Assembly: GCA_963799105.1 (NCBI GenBank)
Contig: CAWCVR010000008.1
Location: forward strand, 103,128 to 167,127
DNA from: CAWCVR01 sp963799105
Lineage (GTDB): Bacteria > Acidobacteriota > Terriglobia > Bryobacterales > Bryobacteraceae
DNA: 64,000 nt
Direction of reading: 5' to 3'
Below are positions 24,978-36,668 of this stretch, piece after piece. Made by a program: the position numbers and the translations under genes. How positions within the stretch are numbered: the first letter of the stretch is position 1; every line of letters begins with the position of its first letter. The notes below the pieces were generated by a model, which was not told where the DNA came from, made no database searches, and saw only the letters and a program-made list of their open reading frames with translations.

Positions 24978-25394
24978 TTACTCCACTTCTTCCCGGCTGA
25001 CGAACTTGGTCTTGATGGGCAGCTTGTGAGCCGCCAGGCGCATGGCGGCCATGGCCGTGGCCCGATCCACGCCTTCCATTTCGAACAGCATCTTTCCCGG
25101 CCGGATGACCGCTACCCACTGCTCCGGCGCGCCCTTGCCCTTTCCCATGCGGGTTTCCGCCGGCTTCTTGGTGATGGGCTTGTCCGGGAACAATCGAATC
25201 CAGACTTTGCCGCCGCGCTTGATCGACCTCGTCATGGCCACGCGCGCCGCTTCGATCTGCCGGTCCGTGATCCAGGCGCACTCCATCGCCTTCAGCCCGA
25301 ATTCCCCGAAGGAGATCGCCGACCCGCGCCACGCCTTGCCGGTCCTGCGCCCACGCTGCTGCTTCCTGAACTTCACCTTCTTTGGCATCATCAT
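24978..25394 (-). CDS. rplP: 50S ribosomal protein L16
   Basis: A 138-residue L16. Three Met codons open the frame; the third (MPKKVKFRKQQRGR) is the usual family start, the first two are alternatives. It has 'GSAISFGEFGLKAMECAWIT', 'RGGKVWIRLFPDKPITKKPAE' (trimmed: GGKVWIRLFPDKPITKKP) and 'RMGKGKGAPEQWVAVIRPGK'. Confidence 0.97.
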   Translation of the reverse strand: MMMPKKVKFRKQQRGRRTGKAWRGSAISFGEFGLKAMECAWITDRQIEAARVAMTRSIKRGGKVWIRLFPDKPITKKPAETRMGKGKGAPEQWVAVIRPGKMLFEMEGVDRATAMAAMRLAAHKLPIKTKFVSREEVE

Positions 25395-25413
25395 GGCGGT
25401 GTGTCCTCAATCC

Positions 25414-26421
25414 TTACTGTTCCCCACCCGCGAGCGGCCCGGGAAGGTCCCCGCCTGGAGCGGGCTTGGGTTCTTCCGCTTGCGGTTCCGGTTTGGCTTC
25501 CTGTTTGGCTTCCTGCTTCCATGCGGGCTGCTGCGCCTGCGGCGACATCAGCGGCGGCAGAATCGGCGACGCGGGACGCACCGCCGGACGCGGCAGATCC
25601 ACCGGAGGAGCCTGCATCGCGGGACCGCCGGCCTCGGAGGCCACCGGCGGCGGCTGCGGCGGGCGCTCGGCGGGGCCGCGTTCGCGATCCCGGCCACGCG
25701 GGCCTCCGCGGTCTCCGCGGTCTCCCCGGTCGCGCCGCTCTCCGCGGTCGCGGCGGGGCTCCGGCTCGGGCAGCAAACCGCCCCGGCGCTTGGTCAGGTC
25801 CAGAATCTCGCCCTTGTACAACCATGCCTTGACGCCGATCACCCCGTAGGTTGTGTGCGCTTCGGCGGTGCCGTAATCGATATCGGCGCGCAGCGTATGC
25901 AGCGGAAGCTGGCCCTGCAGGTACCACTCGCTACGCGCGATTTCCGCGCCGTTCAGACGCCCGGAAACGCGTACCTTGATTCCCTTGCAGCCGAAACGCA
26001 GCGCCGAATCCACGGCCTTGCGCATCGCCCGGCGGAACGCCACGCGCTTCTCGAGCTGCAGGGCGATCGACTCGGAAACCAGTTGCGCGTCCAACTCCGG
26101 CTTGTGCACTTCCTGAATGTCGATGAAGACCTCGCGCTTGGTCTTCTTGGCCATGTCCTGCTTGAGCTTCTCGATCTCCGCGCCCTTGCGCCCGATGATG
26201 ATGCCCGGCCGCGACGTGCGGATCGTCACCCTCAGTTTGTTGCCCGGGCGGTCCACTTCAATCGAGCTCACGCCGGCCGACTTGAGCCGCTCCCGCAAGG
26301 CGTCCTTCAGCTCCAGGTCTTCCTGAAGAAGCTTGGCATACCCCTGTTTGGCGAACCAGCGCGAACGCCACGGCTTGTTGAAGCCCAGCCGGAATCCGTA
26401 CGGATGAACTTTCTGTCCCAT
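25414..26421 (-). CDS. rpsC: 30S ribosomal protein S3 with long C-terminal extension
   Basis: A 335-residue S3; most bacterial S3 proteins are 210-240 aa. Residues 1-217 are a normal S3: MGQKVHPYGFRLG, a KH domain with 'SRPGIIIGRKGAEIEKLKQD', and 'YGVIGVKAWLYKGEIL'. From about 218 an extra 118 residues follow: an Arg/Asp/Gly block (RDRGDRGDRGG), then Pro/Ala/Glu-rich sequence with 'KQEAKQEAKPEPQAEEPKP'. This tail looks disordered. It is in frame and ends 19 bp before rplP, so it is not a frameshift artefact. It overlaps no other gene. Confidence 0.96.
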   Translation of the reverse strand: MGQKVHPYGFRLGFNKPWRSRWFAKQGYAKLLQEDLELKDALRERLKSAGVSSIEVDRPGNKLRVTIRTSRPGIIIGRKGAEIEKLKQDMAKKTKREVFIDIQEVHKPELDAQLVSESIALQLEKRVAFRRAMRKAVDSALRFGCKGIKVRVSGRLNGAEIARSEWYLQGQLPLHTLRADIDYGTAEAHTTYGVIGVKAWLYKGEILDLTKRRGGLLPEPEPRRDRGERRDRGDRGDRGGPRGRDRERGPAERPPQPPPVASEAGGPAMQAPPVDLPRPAVRPASPILPPLMSPQAQQPAWKQEAKQEAKPEPQAEEPKPAPGGDLPGPLAGGEQ

Positions 26422-26763
26422 CTATGCTTCTTTCTCCGCCACTCTGATGACGATATGTGCCATGCGCCGCTGGTATCGGAAGGCGCGCCCCATCGGCGCC
26501 GGCCGCACGCGCTTCTGGCGCGGACCCTCGTTGACGTAGGCCTCGCTGACCACCAGCTTGTCGACGTCCACGTCCTCGCTTCGGTTCTGCGCGTTGGCGA
26601 TGGCCGACTGCAAGACTTTCTCCACGGTGGGAGCGATCCGCTTGTTGGTCGCGCGCAGCGTGTTGATGGCCGCCCCCGCGTTCTGGCCGCGGATCAGGTT
26701 CACCACCAGCCGGGCCTTCTGCGGGGAAATTCGGATGTATCTGGCTTCCGCTTTCGCTTCCAT
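26422..26763 (-). CDS. rplV: 50S ribosomal protein L22
   Basis: A 113-residue L22, whose hairpin lines the exit tunnel. It has 'IRISPQKARLVVNLIRGQ', 'AIANAQNRSEDVDVDKLVV' and 'GPRQKRVRPAPMGRAFRYQRR', trimmed here to RPAPMGRAFRYQRR. Its stop abuts the rpsC start directly. Confidence 0.97.
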   Translation of the reverse strand: MEAKAEARYIRISPQKARLVVNLIRGQNAGAAINTLRATNKRIAPTVEKVLQSAIANAQNRSEDVDVDKLVVSEAYVNEGPRQKRVRPAPMGRAFRYQRRMAHIVIRVAEKEA

Positions 26764-26800
26764 GGTCTTTCCTCTGGCGGGCCGAGCCCGCCCTACCTCT

Positions 26801-27091
26801 TTATGCCGGCTTCGCCGTCTTCTCCGTGGCCGCCTTCACCGAATGGCCCTTGAACGTCCGCGTCGGCGAAAACTCGCCGAACTTGTGTCCCACCATGTTC
26901 TCGGTGATGTACACCGGAATGAACTTTTTGCCGTTGTGCACGGCGACCGTGTGCCCCACGAATTCGGGAAGAATGGTGGACCGCCGTGACCATGTGCGGA
27001 CCACTTTCTTTTCGTTGGCGGCGTTCAACACCGCCAGCTTGGCTTCCAGGTGGGTGTCGGTAAACGGCCCTTTCTTGACGGATCTTCCCAT
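26801..27091 (-). CDS. rpsS: 30S ribosomal protein S19
   Basis: A 96-residue S19 of the 30S head. It has 'MGRSVKKGPFTDTHLEAK', 'TWSRRSTILPEFVGHTVAVH' and 'VYITENMVGHKFGEFSPTRTF', trimmed: NMVGHKFGEFSPTRTF. It begins 3 bp after rplB. Confidence 0.97.
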   Translation of the reverse strand: MGRSVKKGPFTDTHLEAKLAVLNAANEKKVVRTWSRRSTILPEFVGHTVAVHNGKKFIPVYITENMVGHKFGEFSPTRTFKGHSVKAATEKTAKPA

Positions 27092-27094
27092 TGG

Positions 27095-27925
27095 CTACCT
27101 CTTCTTGCTCTTTCGCGTGACGATCCACTTGTCCGTGCGCTTGTTGTTGCGCGTCTTGAATCCGCGCGTGGGCTGGCCCCACGGAGTCACCGGGTGGCGT
27201 CCGCCCGAGCTCCGGCCCTCGCCGCCGCCGTGTGGATGATCCACCGGGTTCATCGTGACGCCGCGGTTGTGCGGCATCTTTCCCATCCAGCGCTTGCGGC
27301 CCGCCTTGCCCAGCGCCACGTTCTCGTGATCCGCGTTGCCCACCTGGCCCACCGTCGCCATGCACTCCACCAGCACGCGCCGGATTTCGCCCGACGGCAG
27401 CTTCAGCAGGGCCACGCCGCCTTCCTTGTTGACCAACTGCGCTTGCGATCCCGCCGAGCGCGCCATCTGGCCGCCCTTCCCCGGCCGCAGCTCGATGTTG
27501 TGTACGATCGTGCCGGCCGGCATGTTCTTCAGCGGCAGCGCGTTGCCCAGCAGGATGTCGGCTTCCGGTCCGGACATCACCTTCTGACCCACTTTGAGGC
27601 CGTCCGGCTGCAGGATGTAGCGCTTCTCGCCGTCGGCGTAGTGCAGAAGCGCGATGCGCGCCGAACGGTTGGGGTCGTATTCCACCGCCGCCACCACCGC
27701 CGGAATGCCGTGCTTGTCGCGCTTGAAATCGATCACCCGGTAGGCCTGCTTGTGCCCGCCGCCGATGAAGCGCGACGTCACCCGCCCGTTGGAACTACGC
27801 CCGCCAGTCCGCTTCTTGCTCTCGACCAGCGACTTCTCGGGCTTCTGCTTGGTGATGTCTTCGCGCGACACCGAGGTCATGAAGCGGCGCGAAGCGGTGT
27901 GCGGACTGTATGTCTTGATGGGCAT
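27095..27925 (-). CDS. rplB: 50S ribosomal protein L2
   Basis: A 276-residue L2, essential for peptidyl transfer. It has 'HTASRRFMTS', 'RVTSRFIGGGHKQAYRVIDF', 'AGSQAQLVNKEGGVALLKLP' and the hallmark C-terminus 'GVTMNPVDHPHGGGEGRSSG'. The key His in HPHGGGEG is present. Confidence 0.98.
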   Translation of the reverse strand: MPIKTYSPHTASRRFMTSVSREDITKQKPEKSLVESKKRTGGRSSNGRVTSRFIGGGHKQAYRVIDFKRDKHGIPAVVAAVEYDPNRSARIALLHYADGEKRYILQPDGLKVGQKVMSGPEADILLGNALPLKNMPAGTIVHNIELRPGKGGQMARSAGSQAQLVNKEGGVALLKLPSGEIRRVLVECMATVGQVGNADHENVALGKAGRKRWMGKMPHNRGVTMNPVDHPHGGGEGRSSGGRHPVTPWGQPTRGFKTRNNKRTDKWIVTRKSKKR

Positions 27926-27938
27926 CTTCGTGGCTCCC

Positions 27939-28226
27939 TTAGATCTCCGCGAACTCGGGCACTTTCTCGCCCGCCTTCAGTTTGACGTAAGCTTTCTTCC
28001 AATCCGGCTTGTAGCCGGAGAAGCGCCCATGGCGCCGCAGCTTGCCGTCCACGTTGGCCGTGCGCACTTCGGCCACCTTCACCTTGAAGAGTTTTTCCAC
28101 CGCGGCCTTCACCTGCGTCTTGTTGGCCTCGCCGCTTACTTCGAAGCACAGCGTGCGCTGGTTGTCCTTCCTGTCCACGCCCTTCTCGGTGACGAGCGGG
28201 CGGCGCAGTACTTCATGGATGGTCAT
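27939..28226 (-). CDS. rplW: 50S ribosomal protein L23
   Basis: A 95-residue L23 starting at ATG 28226 (MTIHEVLRRPLVTEKG), overlapping the rplD stop by ATGA. It has 'KTQVKAAVEKLFKVKVAEVR' and 'KKAYVKLKAGEKVPEF'. It forms the docking site for SRP and trigger factor at the tunnel exit. Confidence 0.96.
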   Translation of the reverse strand: MTIHEVLRRPLVTEKGVDRKDNQRTLCFEVSGEANKTQVKAAVEKLFKVKVAEVRTANVDGKLRRHGRFSGYKPDWKKAYVKLKAGEKVPEFAEI

Positions 28227-28849
28227 TTGCTTAGCGCCTCCGAAAACTTGCGCGCCGCCTCTGCCGACAGCAACACGCTGTGGTGCCCCAGCAGGTGGTA
28301 GGGATTCACTTCCCGCGTCGGCATCAGGGTGACGCCCTTGAGATTCCGCAACCCCAGGCTGAGGTTCCGGTTTTCGCCGTTGTCCACCACCAGCACCGTG
28401 CGTCCGGCTTCCAGCGCCACCAGCGTCTCCATCGCGTTCCTGGTCTTGTGATCCCCGAAGTCGAACGCCTGTACGACCTTCAATTCGCCGTCCCGCACCT
28501 TGGCGGAAAGCGCCGAGCGCAACGCGCCCTGTAGCATCTTGCGCGGCAGCTTGTAGCTGTAATCCCGCACCACCGGCCCGTGAATCGTGCCCCCGTGGCG
28601 CCATAGGGGCGACCGCACCGACCCGACGCGCGCCCGGCCCGTGCCCTTCTGCTTCCACAGCTTCTTGCCGCTGCCCGCCACTTCGCTGCGCACCTTGGTC
28701 TTGTGCGTGCCGCGATGCCCGGCCGCCGTGTAGTGCCGCACCGCTTCGTACAGCAGCGCCTCGTTGACCGCGGCCCCAAACACCTCGTCGGCCAGTTCCA
28801 ACTCGCCGACCTTCTCGTTCTTCAAATCCACTACATCCACTGTCGGCAT
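28223..28849 (-). CDS. rplD: 50S ribosomal protein L4
   Basis: A 208-residue L4. The start ATG 28849 (MPTVDVVDLKNEKVG) is chosen because an upstream start at 28882 would run into rplC. It has 'RQGTHKTKVRSEVAGSGKKL'-type sequence (here AGHRGTHKTKVRSEV), 'WKQKGTGRARVGSVRSPLW' and 'ALRSALSAKV'. In some bacteria L4 represses its own operon; no hairpin for that was looked for in detail here. Confidence 0.97.
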   Translation of the reverse strand: MPTVDVVDLKNEKVGELELADEVFGAAVNEALLYEAVRHYTAAGHRGTHKTKVRSEVAGSGKKLWKQKGTGRARVGSVRSPLWRHGGTIHGPVVRDYSYKLPRKMLQGALRSALSAKVRDGELKVVQAFDFGDHKTRNAMETLVALEAGRTVLVVDNGENRNLSLGLRNLKGVTLMPTREVNPYHLLGHHSVLLSAEAARKFSEALSK

Positions 28850-28853
28850 GGCC

Positions 28854-29486
28854 TTACCTCTTGGACCTCCGTACAACGACATACCCGCCGTTCGGCCCCG
28901 GAACCGCGCCCTTCACCACCAGCACGTTGTCCTCGGTGTCCACGTCGATCACTTCCAGGTTGCGCACCGTAACGCGGGCGTGGCCCATGTGGCCGCCCAT
29001 CCGCATGCCCGGAACCACGCGCGACGGGAAGCTGGATGCGCCGATCGAGCCGGGCGCGCGGTGGAACATCGACCCGTGCGTCGCCTCGCCGCCGCGGAAG
29101 TGATGGCGCTTCACCACGCCCGCAAACCCGCGGCCCTTGCTGATGCCGATCACGTCCACCATGTCCTTGGGCTTGAACTGGTCGACCAGCACCTGGTCGC
29201 CCGCCTTGACGTCGTCCGAGCCCGAGCCCAGCGGAAACTCCCGCAGGAACTTCGCGCCCTCGGCGCCGGCTTTCCGCAGGTGGCCCGTCGAGGGCTTGTT
29301 GATGCGCTGCGGCTTAATAAACTCCATCAACCCGAGTTGCAGGGCGTCGTAGCCGTCGGTGGTGGGCGTCTTGCGCTGCACCACCATGCACGGGCCCGCC
29401 TTCAGCAGCGTGACCGGCACGGCCTGACCGTCTGGCCGGAACACCTGCGACATTCCAATCTTTTTGCCAAGGATTCCTGGACTCAT
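28854..29486 (-). CDS. rplC: 50S ribosomal protein L3
   Basis: A 210-residue L3. It has 'GILGKKIGMSQVFRPDGQAV', 'GISKGRGFAGVVKRHHFRGG' and 'RAPGSIGASSFPSRVVPGMR', then 'GHMGHARVTVRNLEV'. A 71-bp spacer separates it from rpsJ. Confidence 0.97.
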   Translation of the reverse strand: MSPGILGKKIGMSQVFRPDGQAVPVTLLKAGPCMVVQRKTPTTDGYDALQLGLMEFIKPQRINKPSTGHLRKAGAEGAKFLREFPLGSGSDDVKAGDQVLVDQFKPKDMVDVIGISKGRGFAGVVKRHHFRGGEATHGSMFHRAPGSIGASSFPSRVVPGMRMGGHMGHARVTVRNLEVIDVDTEDNVLVVKGAVPGPNGGYVVVRRSKR

Positions 29487-29557
29487 AGTAGTTCTCGGTT
29501 CTCAGCGACCGGCGCCAGCCCGCGGCTCCGAAGCCGCCAGCCGGCCGCCGATGGCTC

Positions 29558-29878
29558 TCATTTCCCGAACGCCTTGATTTCCACATCCACCCCCGCCGGC
29601 AGGTCGAGCTTCATCAGCGCATCGACCGTCTGCTGGGTCGGCTCCAGGATGTCCAACAGCCGCTTGTGGGTTCGGATCTCAAACTGCTCCCGCGATTTCT
29701 TGTCCACGTGCGGGGAGCGTAATACTGTGGTGATACTGCGGGACGTGGGCAGCGGGATCGGACCGGCAACGTGCGCGCCGGTCCTCTTGGCCGTATCCAC
29801 GATCTCAGTGGTCGATTGATCGAGCACCCGGTGATCGTACGCTTTCAAACGGATGCGAATGCGTTCTCGTAAAGCCAT
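29558..29878 (-). CDS. rpsJ: 30S ribosomal protein S10
   Basis: A 106-residue S10 (NusE). It has 'RIRIRLKAYDHRVLDQSTTE', 'GPIPLPTSRSITTVLRSPHV' and 'REQFEIRTHKRLLDILEPTQ', ending in 'DLPAGVDVEIK'. It follows tuf by 22 bp, so no separate S10-operon promoter gap is obvious. Confidence 0.97.
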   Translation of the reverse strand: MALRERIRIRLKAYDHRVLDQSTTEIVDTAKRTGAHVAGPIPLPTSRSITTVLRSPHVDKKSREQFEIRTHKRLLDILEPTQQTVDALMKLDLPAGVDVEIKAFGK

Positions 29879-29900
29879 AATTCCCCGCGGGCAGAGCCCG

Positions 29901-31088
<1,188 letters not shown>

Positions 31089-31112
31089 GAGAGAAATAAT
31101 CTCCTTATCTCG

Positions 31113-33197
<2,085 letters not shown>

Positions 33198-33249
33198 AAA
33201 TCCGTTAGTTCCTAAATTCCTCTCGGGCCGCCGCCGGGCCGCCGAACCG

Positions 33250-33720
33250 CTACCAGCGGTAATGAGCGAAGGCCTTGTTGGCCTCGGCCATGCGATGCAC
33301 GTCGTCTCTCTTCTTGATCGCCCCGCCGCGCAGATTGGAGGCGTCGTTCAACTCGTTGGCCAGCTTCTCGGGCATGCCCTTTTCCGCGCGCCCGCGGGCT
33401 TGCGTGATGATCCAGCGGATCGCCAGCGAGGTGCGCCGGTTCTGCGGCACTTCTATGGGCACCTGGTAGTTGGCGCCGCCCACCCGCCGCGTTTTCACTT
33501 CCAATAGCGGTTTGGCGTTCTCCACGGCCTTCTTAAAGGCCTTCAGCGGATCGTCGCTGGTGCGCTCCCGCAGCTTTTCCATGGCGTCGTAAAAGATGCC
33601 CTGGGCGACGGTCTTCTTCCCCTGCCACATCATGGAGTTCACGAATCGCTCGACGAGCGTGGAATTGAACACCGGATCCGGCTGGACCTCACGAACAACG
33701 GCTCTTCTTCTGCGTGGCAT
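33250..33720 (-). CDS. rpsG: 30S ribosomal protein S7
   Basis: A 156-residue head-organising protein. It has 'MPRRRRAVVREVQPDPVFNS', 'VERFVNSMMWQGKKTVAQGI', 'ENAKPLLEVKTRRVGGANYQ' and 'RKRDDVHRMAEANKAFAHYR'-like C-terminus (here KKRDDVHRMAEANKAFAHYRW). It lies 20 bp after rpsL. Confidence 0.97.
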   Translation of the reverse strand: MPRRRRAVVREVQPDPVFNSTLVERFVNSMMWQGKKTVAQGIFYDAMEKLRERTSDDPLKAFKKAVENAKPLLEVKTRRVGGANYQVPIEVPQNRRTSLAIRWIITQARGRAEKGMPEKLANELNDASNLRGGAIKKRDDVHRMAEANKAFAHYRW

Positions 33721-33740
33721 ACGTTTCTACCGTCTCGACA

Positions 33741-34115
33741 CTACGATTTCGGCCTCTTGGCTCCGTACTTCGACCGTCCCTGCTTGCGGTTGGCCACTCC
33801 CGCCGTATCCAGCGCGCCGCGAATGACGTGATAGCGCACGCCCGGAAGATCCTTCACGCGGCCTCCGCGGATCAGCACGATCGAGTGCTCCTGCAAATTG
33901 TGGCCGACGCCCGGAATATATGTGGTCACTTCGATTCCGTTGGTGAGCCGCACGCGGGCCACTTTCCGCAATGCCGAATTGGGTTTCTTGGGGGTGGAGG
34001 TATATACGCGCGTGCAAACACCGCGCTTTTGCGGGCAGCTATTCAACGCCGGGCTCGAAGTCTTCCAGCGTGGCGGCTTGCGGCCGATACGCACAAGTTG
34101 GTTAAACGTTGGCAC
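33741..34115 (-). CDS. rpsL: 30S ribosomal protein S12
   Basis: A 124-residue decoding-centre protein, first gene of the str operon. It has 'TFNQLVRIGRKPPRWKTSSP' and the streptomycin-region text 'TPKKPNSALRKVARVRLTNG', then 'YIPGVGHNLQEHSIVLIRGG' and 'RVKDLPGVRYHVIRGALD'. Lys at the TPKKPN site is wild type in the usual sense. Confidence 0.98.
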   Translation of the reverse strand: MPTFNQLVRIGRKPPRWKTSSPALNSCPQKRGVCTRVYTSTPKKPNSALRKVARVRLTNGIEVTTYIPGVGHNLQEHSIVLIRGGRVKDLPGVRYHVIRGALDTAGVANRKQGRSKYGAKRPKS

Positions 34116-34582
34116 GAATCTTCCTCATCGCGATGTTAATCAAAAAGTGACGCAACCCACTACGACTACGGTCGCAAAAGCGAGGATTTCTGCTTCGGAC
34201 AGGCCCATGTCACCAACCGGCGCAACCGGTGGAACCTCGGGGCCTCACCCCCGGCCGGACCCTCACATAAGGGTGGTAGCGCAGGAGCTGAAAGCTGTTC
34301 TCGCGAAACCTCTACACCATAGCAGAATTGGCAGCCGGAGTGCAAGCGGGGTGAAACTTGGGAATTGGCTGAGCGTTCTTGCAGTCGAACTGCATATTGG
34401 ACAAACACCACTGTTCCTCACGCGAGCAGTTCAGCCCGCTCCGAGGTCCGACGGCAATTCCAGGGCATCCATTCCGCGGGTTGGGCCGCCAGTTCCTGGA
34501 CGTGGCGCTGGAGCTTAGCCAGGCACGCAGCCTGCCCCAAAGCTCATTCAATCGTCACATCGGCGTCCCACCGCAGCCCGCC
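34116..34582. other. Intergenic region upstream of the str operon
   Basis: 467 bp between rpsL and the end of galT. It holds the promoter at 34316-34345 and then about 190 nt of leader before rpsL. No convincing protein frame is seen on either strand. The galT side (34400-34582) shows nothing I can name; no clear galT terminator hairpin with a T run was found. Confidence 0.6.
34316..34345 (-). promoter_or_regulatory. Predicted sigma-70 promoter of the str-S10-spc-alpha cluster
   Basis: Minus-strand TTGCAC (34340-34345) and TATGGT (34316-34321) are 18 nt apart, and the -10 is preceded by TGC (extended -10). The predicted transcript starts near 34309, leaving a leader of about 190 nt before rpsL. 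No closer strong box was noticed. Confidence 0.6.
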
Positions 34583-35584
34583 CTACCCCAACCCCGCATC
34601 CCTCAAGAACTTGGCCGATTCCTCGGGCGGCGTGGGGTTGATGTAAAACCCGGTTCCCCACTCGAATCCCGCCACCTTGGTCAGCTTGGGGATGATCTCC
34701 ATGTGCCAGTGGTAGTACGCCAGGCGCCCATCCTGCGGCGGCGCGCTATGAATGATGAAGTTGTACGCCGGCCGGTCCAGGACCTTATCGATCTTGCGCA
34801 TGGTGCTCCGCAGAACCCACGCCAGGTTCTGCAGCGTCGGGGCATCGGACTCCTCGAAATGCGACTCGTGCTGCTTCGGCAGAATCCAGGTCTCGAAGGG
34901 GAAGCGCGGCGCGTACGGGTTCAGCACCGTGAACCGGTCGGTTTCCATCACCATTCGCACGCCCGCGGCGGCTTCCTGGCGGAGGATGTCGCAGAAGATG
35001 CAGCGTTCCTTCAATTCATAGAACAGGCGCGCGCCGTCCACCTCTTCCGTCACCCGCTTGGGAATCACCGGCAAGGCGATCAACTGGCAGTGCGGATGAT
35101 CGAGCGACGCCCCGGCGGCCTCCCCGTGATTTTTGAACAGCAGGATGTAGCGGAAGCGGCGGTCCTTTTTGAGGTCGTTCACACGCTCCTTGAAGGCCCA
35201 CAGCACCTCCTCGATCTGCCGCTCCGGCATGTCGGCCATGGTGGCGCCGTGGTCGGGGGTCTCGACGATCACTTCGTGCGCGCCAATCCCGTTCATCTTG
35301 TCGTACATGCCATCGCCGGCGCGGTTGAGGTCGCCTTCAATGCCCAGGACCGGAAACTTGTTGGGCACCACGCGCACCCGCCAGCCGGGTTCGTCGCGGC
35401 TGCCCGAGTTCCGGTAGGCCAGCACTTCCGGAGGCGTCTTCCTTTCGTTGCCGGTGTCGAAGGGGCAAATGCATGGCTTGGCCGGGGGCACCGGCTGGTG
35501 GATGAAATCGCTGGGGCGTTTCGCGCGATCGGTCGAGATAATTACCCATCGGCCCGTGATGGGGTCCTTACGCAGTTCCGGCAT
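34583..35584 (-). CDS. galT: Galactose-1-phosphate uridylyltransferase
   Basis: A 333-residue Leloir-pathway enzyme that swaps UMP between UDP-glucose and galactose-1-phosphate. It starts MPELRKDPITGRWVIIS, which is the family's opening. The active-site motif reads 'SLDHPHCQLIA', with Cys where many have Ser in HPHSQ; the nucleophile His is present. The second His motif is 'YYHWHMEIIP'. Cys pairs for zinc (CICPF, CIFCDI) are seen. It starts 14 bp after yraN, so the two are probably co-transcribed. galK and galE are not adjacent. Confidence 0.92.
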   Translation of the reverse strand: MPELRKDPITGRWVIISTDRAKRPSDFIHQPVPPAKPCICPFDTGNERKTPPEVLAYRNSGSRDEPGWRVRVVPNKFPVLGIEGDLNRAGDGMYDKMNGIGAHEVIVETPDHGATMADMPERQIEEVLWAFKERVNDLKKDRRFRYILLFKNHGEAAGASLDHPHCQLIALPVIPKRVTEEVDGARLFYELKERCIFCDILRQEAAAGVRMVMETDRFTVLNPYAPRFPFETWILPKQHESHFEESDAPTLQNLAWVLRSTMRKIDKVLDRPAYNFIIHSAPPQDGRLAYYHWHMEIIPKLTKVAGFEWGTGFYINPTPPEESAKFLRDAGLG

Positions 35585-35598
35585 GGAGCAACAGACGA

Positions 35599-36090
35599 TT
35601 ATAGCGACGAACGCGATTGTGGGGTGGGCCGTATTTGCCCCGTGCGGGAACCACCAGTCCCAGCACCCCAGTTCGAGCCGCCGTCCCCCTCCCGGAACAC
35701 ATCGCGCTCCCAGCCCACGCGCACCGGGTTGCTGAGCACCACCGACACCACGTCGAATCGCCTGTGGAGCCACTCCACACCGTTGCGATACACGTAATCG
35801 CGGGCGGTGTTCTCCGACGCGTGCCGCGTCACGGAACCCGCCGCGCAATCCGGCGCCCCGTATTCGTCGGTGGTGAGCTTCTTGACCTCCACAAAGATCA
35901 AAGTGGCGCCCTGGCACGCCACCAGGTCGATTTCACCCGCGTTGCATGGCCCCCGGTAGTTACGGTCCAGCACGACGCATCCGTGACGCCGCAGAAAGCG
36001 GACCGCAATGTCTTCCGCCAGTCGCCCCACACCGCTGTGCAGCGAACGGCGCCGGAAGGCGTCGCTCCCGTCATGCACCAGCCCGATCAT
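35599..36090 (-). CDS. YraN/UPF0102-family putative nuclease
   Basis: A 163-residue protein with the PD-(D/E)xK fold of the YraN family. The signature is 'GRLAEDIAVRFLRRHGCVVL', 'RNYRGPCNAGEIDLVA' and 'TLIFVEVKK', giving the E..D..EVK catalytic set. ATG 36090 is chosen; a TTG at 36156 is possible but adds residues unlike the family. The tail after about residue 115 is longer than usual and Gly/Arg-rich. Biological role is not settled in any species I can name. It precedes galT. Confidence 0.8.
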   Translation of the reverse strand: MIGLVHDGSDAFRRRSLHSGVGRLAEDIAVRFLRRHGCVVLDRNYRGPCNAGEIDLVACQGATLIFVEVKKLTTDEYGAPDCAAGSVTRHASENTARDYVYRNGVEWLHRRFDVVSVVLSNPVRVGWERDVFREGDGGSNWGAGTGGSRTGQIRPTPQSRSSL

Positions 36091-36472
36091 TTTGCCACCT
36101 GGAAATTGAACGCCATTACCTTCCCCCACATCACGCAAGAGGTAGTACTTCCACAAACCGGTAGCACTATAGGAAGGGGTTAACCCAAAGCACTTTCACC
36201 TGCCTTCAGATGTCCAGTTGTTTCCAGTCTGCCAAAGTCTCAGCAAAAGCAGCGCCCGTCGAAGTGACATGTGTGGGTAGGCTTGCGGACCGATGAGCAG
36301 TTCGCCGCCCGCTTGTGGGGCACGGGATGGCATCCTTGCCGCCAATTGGCAATCGGCCTGCCAGGTGGTGCATGCGGCCGCCGAATCGCGCCGATTTCGA
36401 GTTGCCCTTTCGTTCCCTGGAGATTCGGCACGCCTCGCGGCCGGCTGGAGTCTTCCGCATCGCCGCTCGCGA
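36091..36472. other. Intergenic stretch without a supported gene
   Basis: About 380 bp between the yraN start and the TPR remnant. Open frames exist on both strands because of the high GC content, but none has a family pattern, a ribosome site or a sensible start. Part of it may be further decayed sequence of the gene remnant at 36473-36640. Confidence 0.4.
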
Positions 36473-36640
36473 CTCCACCTCGCCGACTGCCACCTCGCCA
36501 CGGCCCGTAGCGCCCTCGCCAGCGGCGACCGCGCCCAGGCCGGCCCGCATTTCGAAAAAGCCGAACGCCTGATCGGCGAAACCGGCTACCACCGCCACGA
36601 CCCCGAGTTGACACGGCTCCGCGCCGAACTGGCAGGTTCA
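36473..36640 (+). pseudogene. Fragment of a TPR/STAND-type protein C-terminus
   Basis: A 56-residue in-frame piece reads 'LHLADCHLATARSALASGDR', then 'AGPHFEKAERLIGETGYHRH' and 'DPELTRLRAEL'. This is the repeat-rich tail seen in large NACHT/TPR signalling ATPases (HLADYHLE-AR-AL...AR-LIEETGYHRRDPEL-ELRA), from memory. Upstream sequence is not recognisable in any frame and there is no start codon, so only a scrap remains. Confidence 0.5.
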
Positions 36641-36668
36641 TCTTCCTTGCCTGCCCCCGAGGGGCCTC

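Noticed and set aside
25042..26853. 603-aa plus-strand open frame
   Set aside because: Antisense to rplP, rpsC and rplV; explained by the high GC of the real genes.
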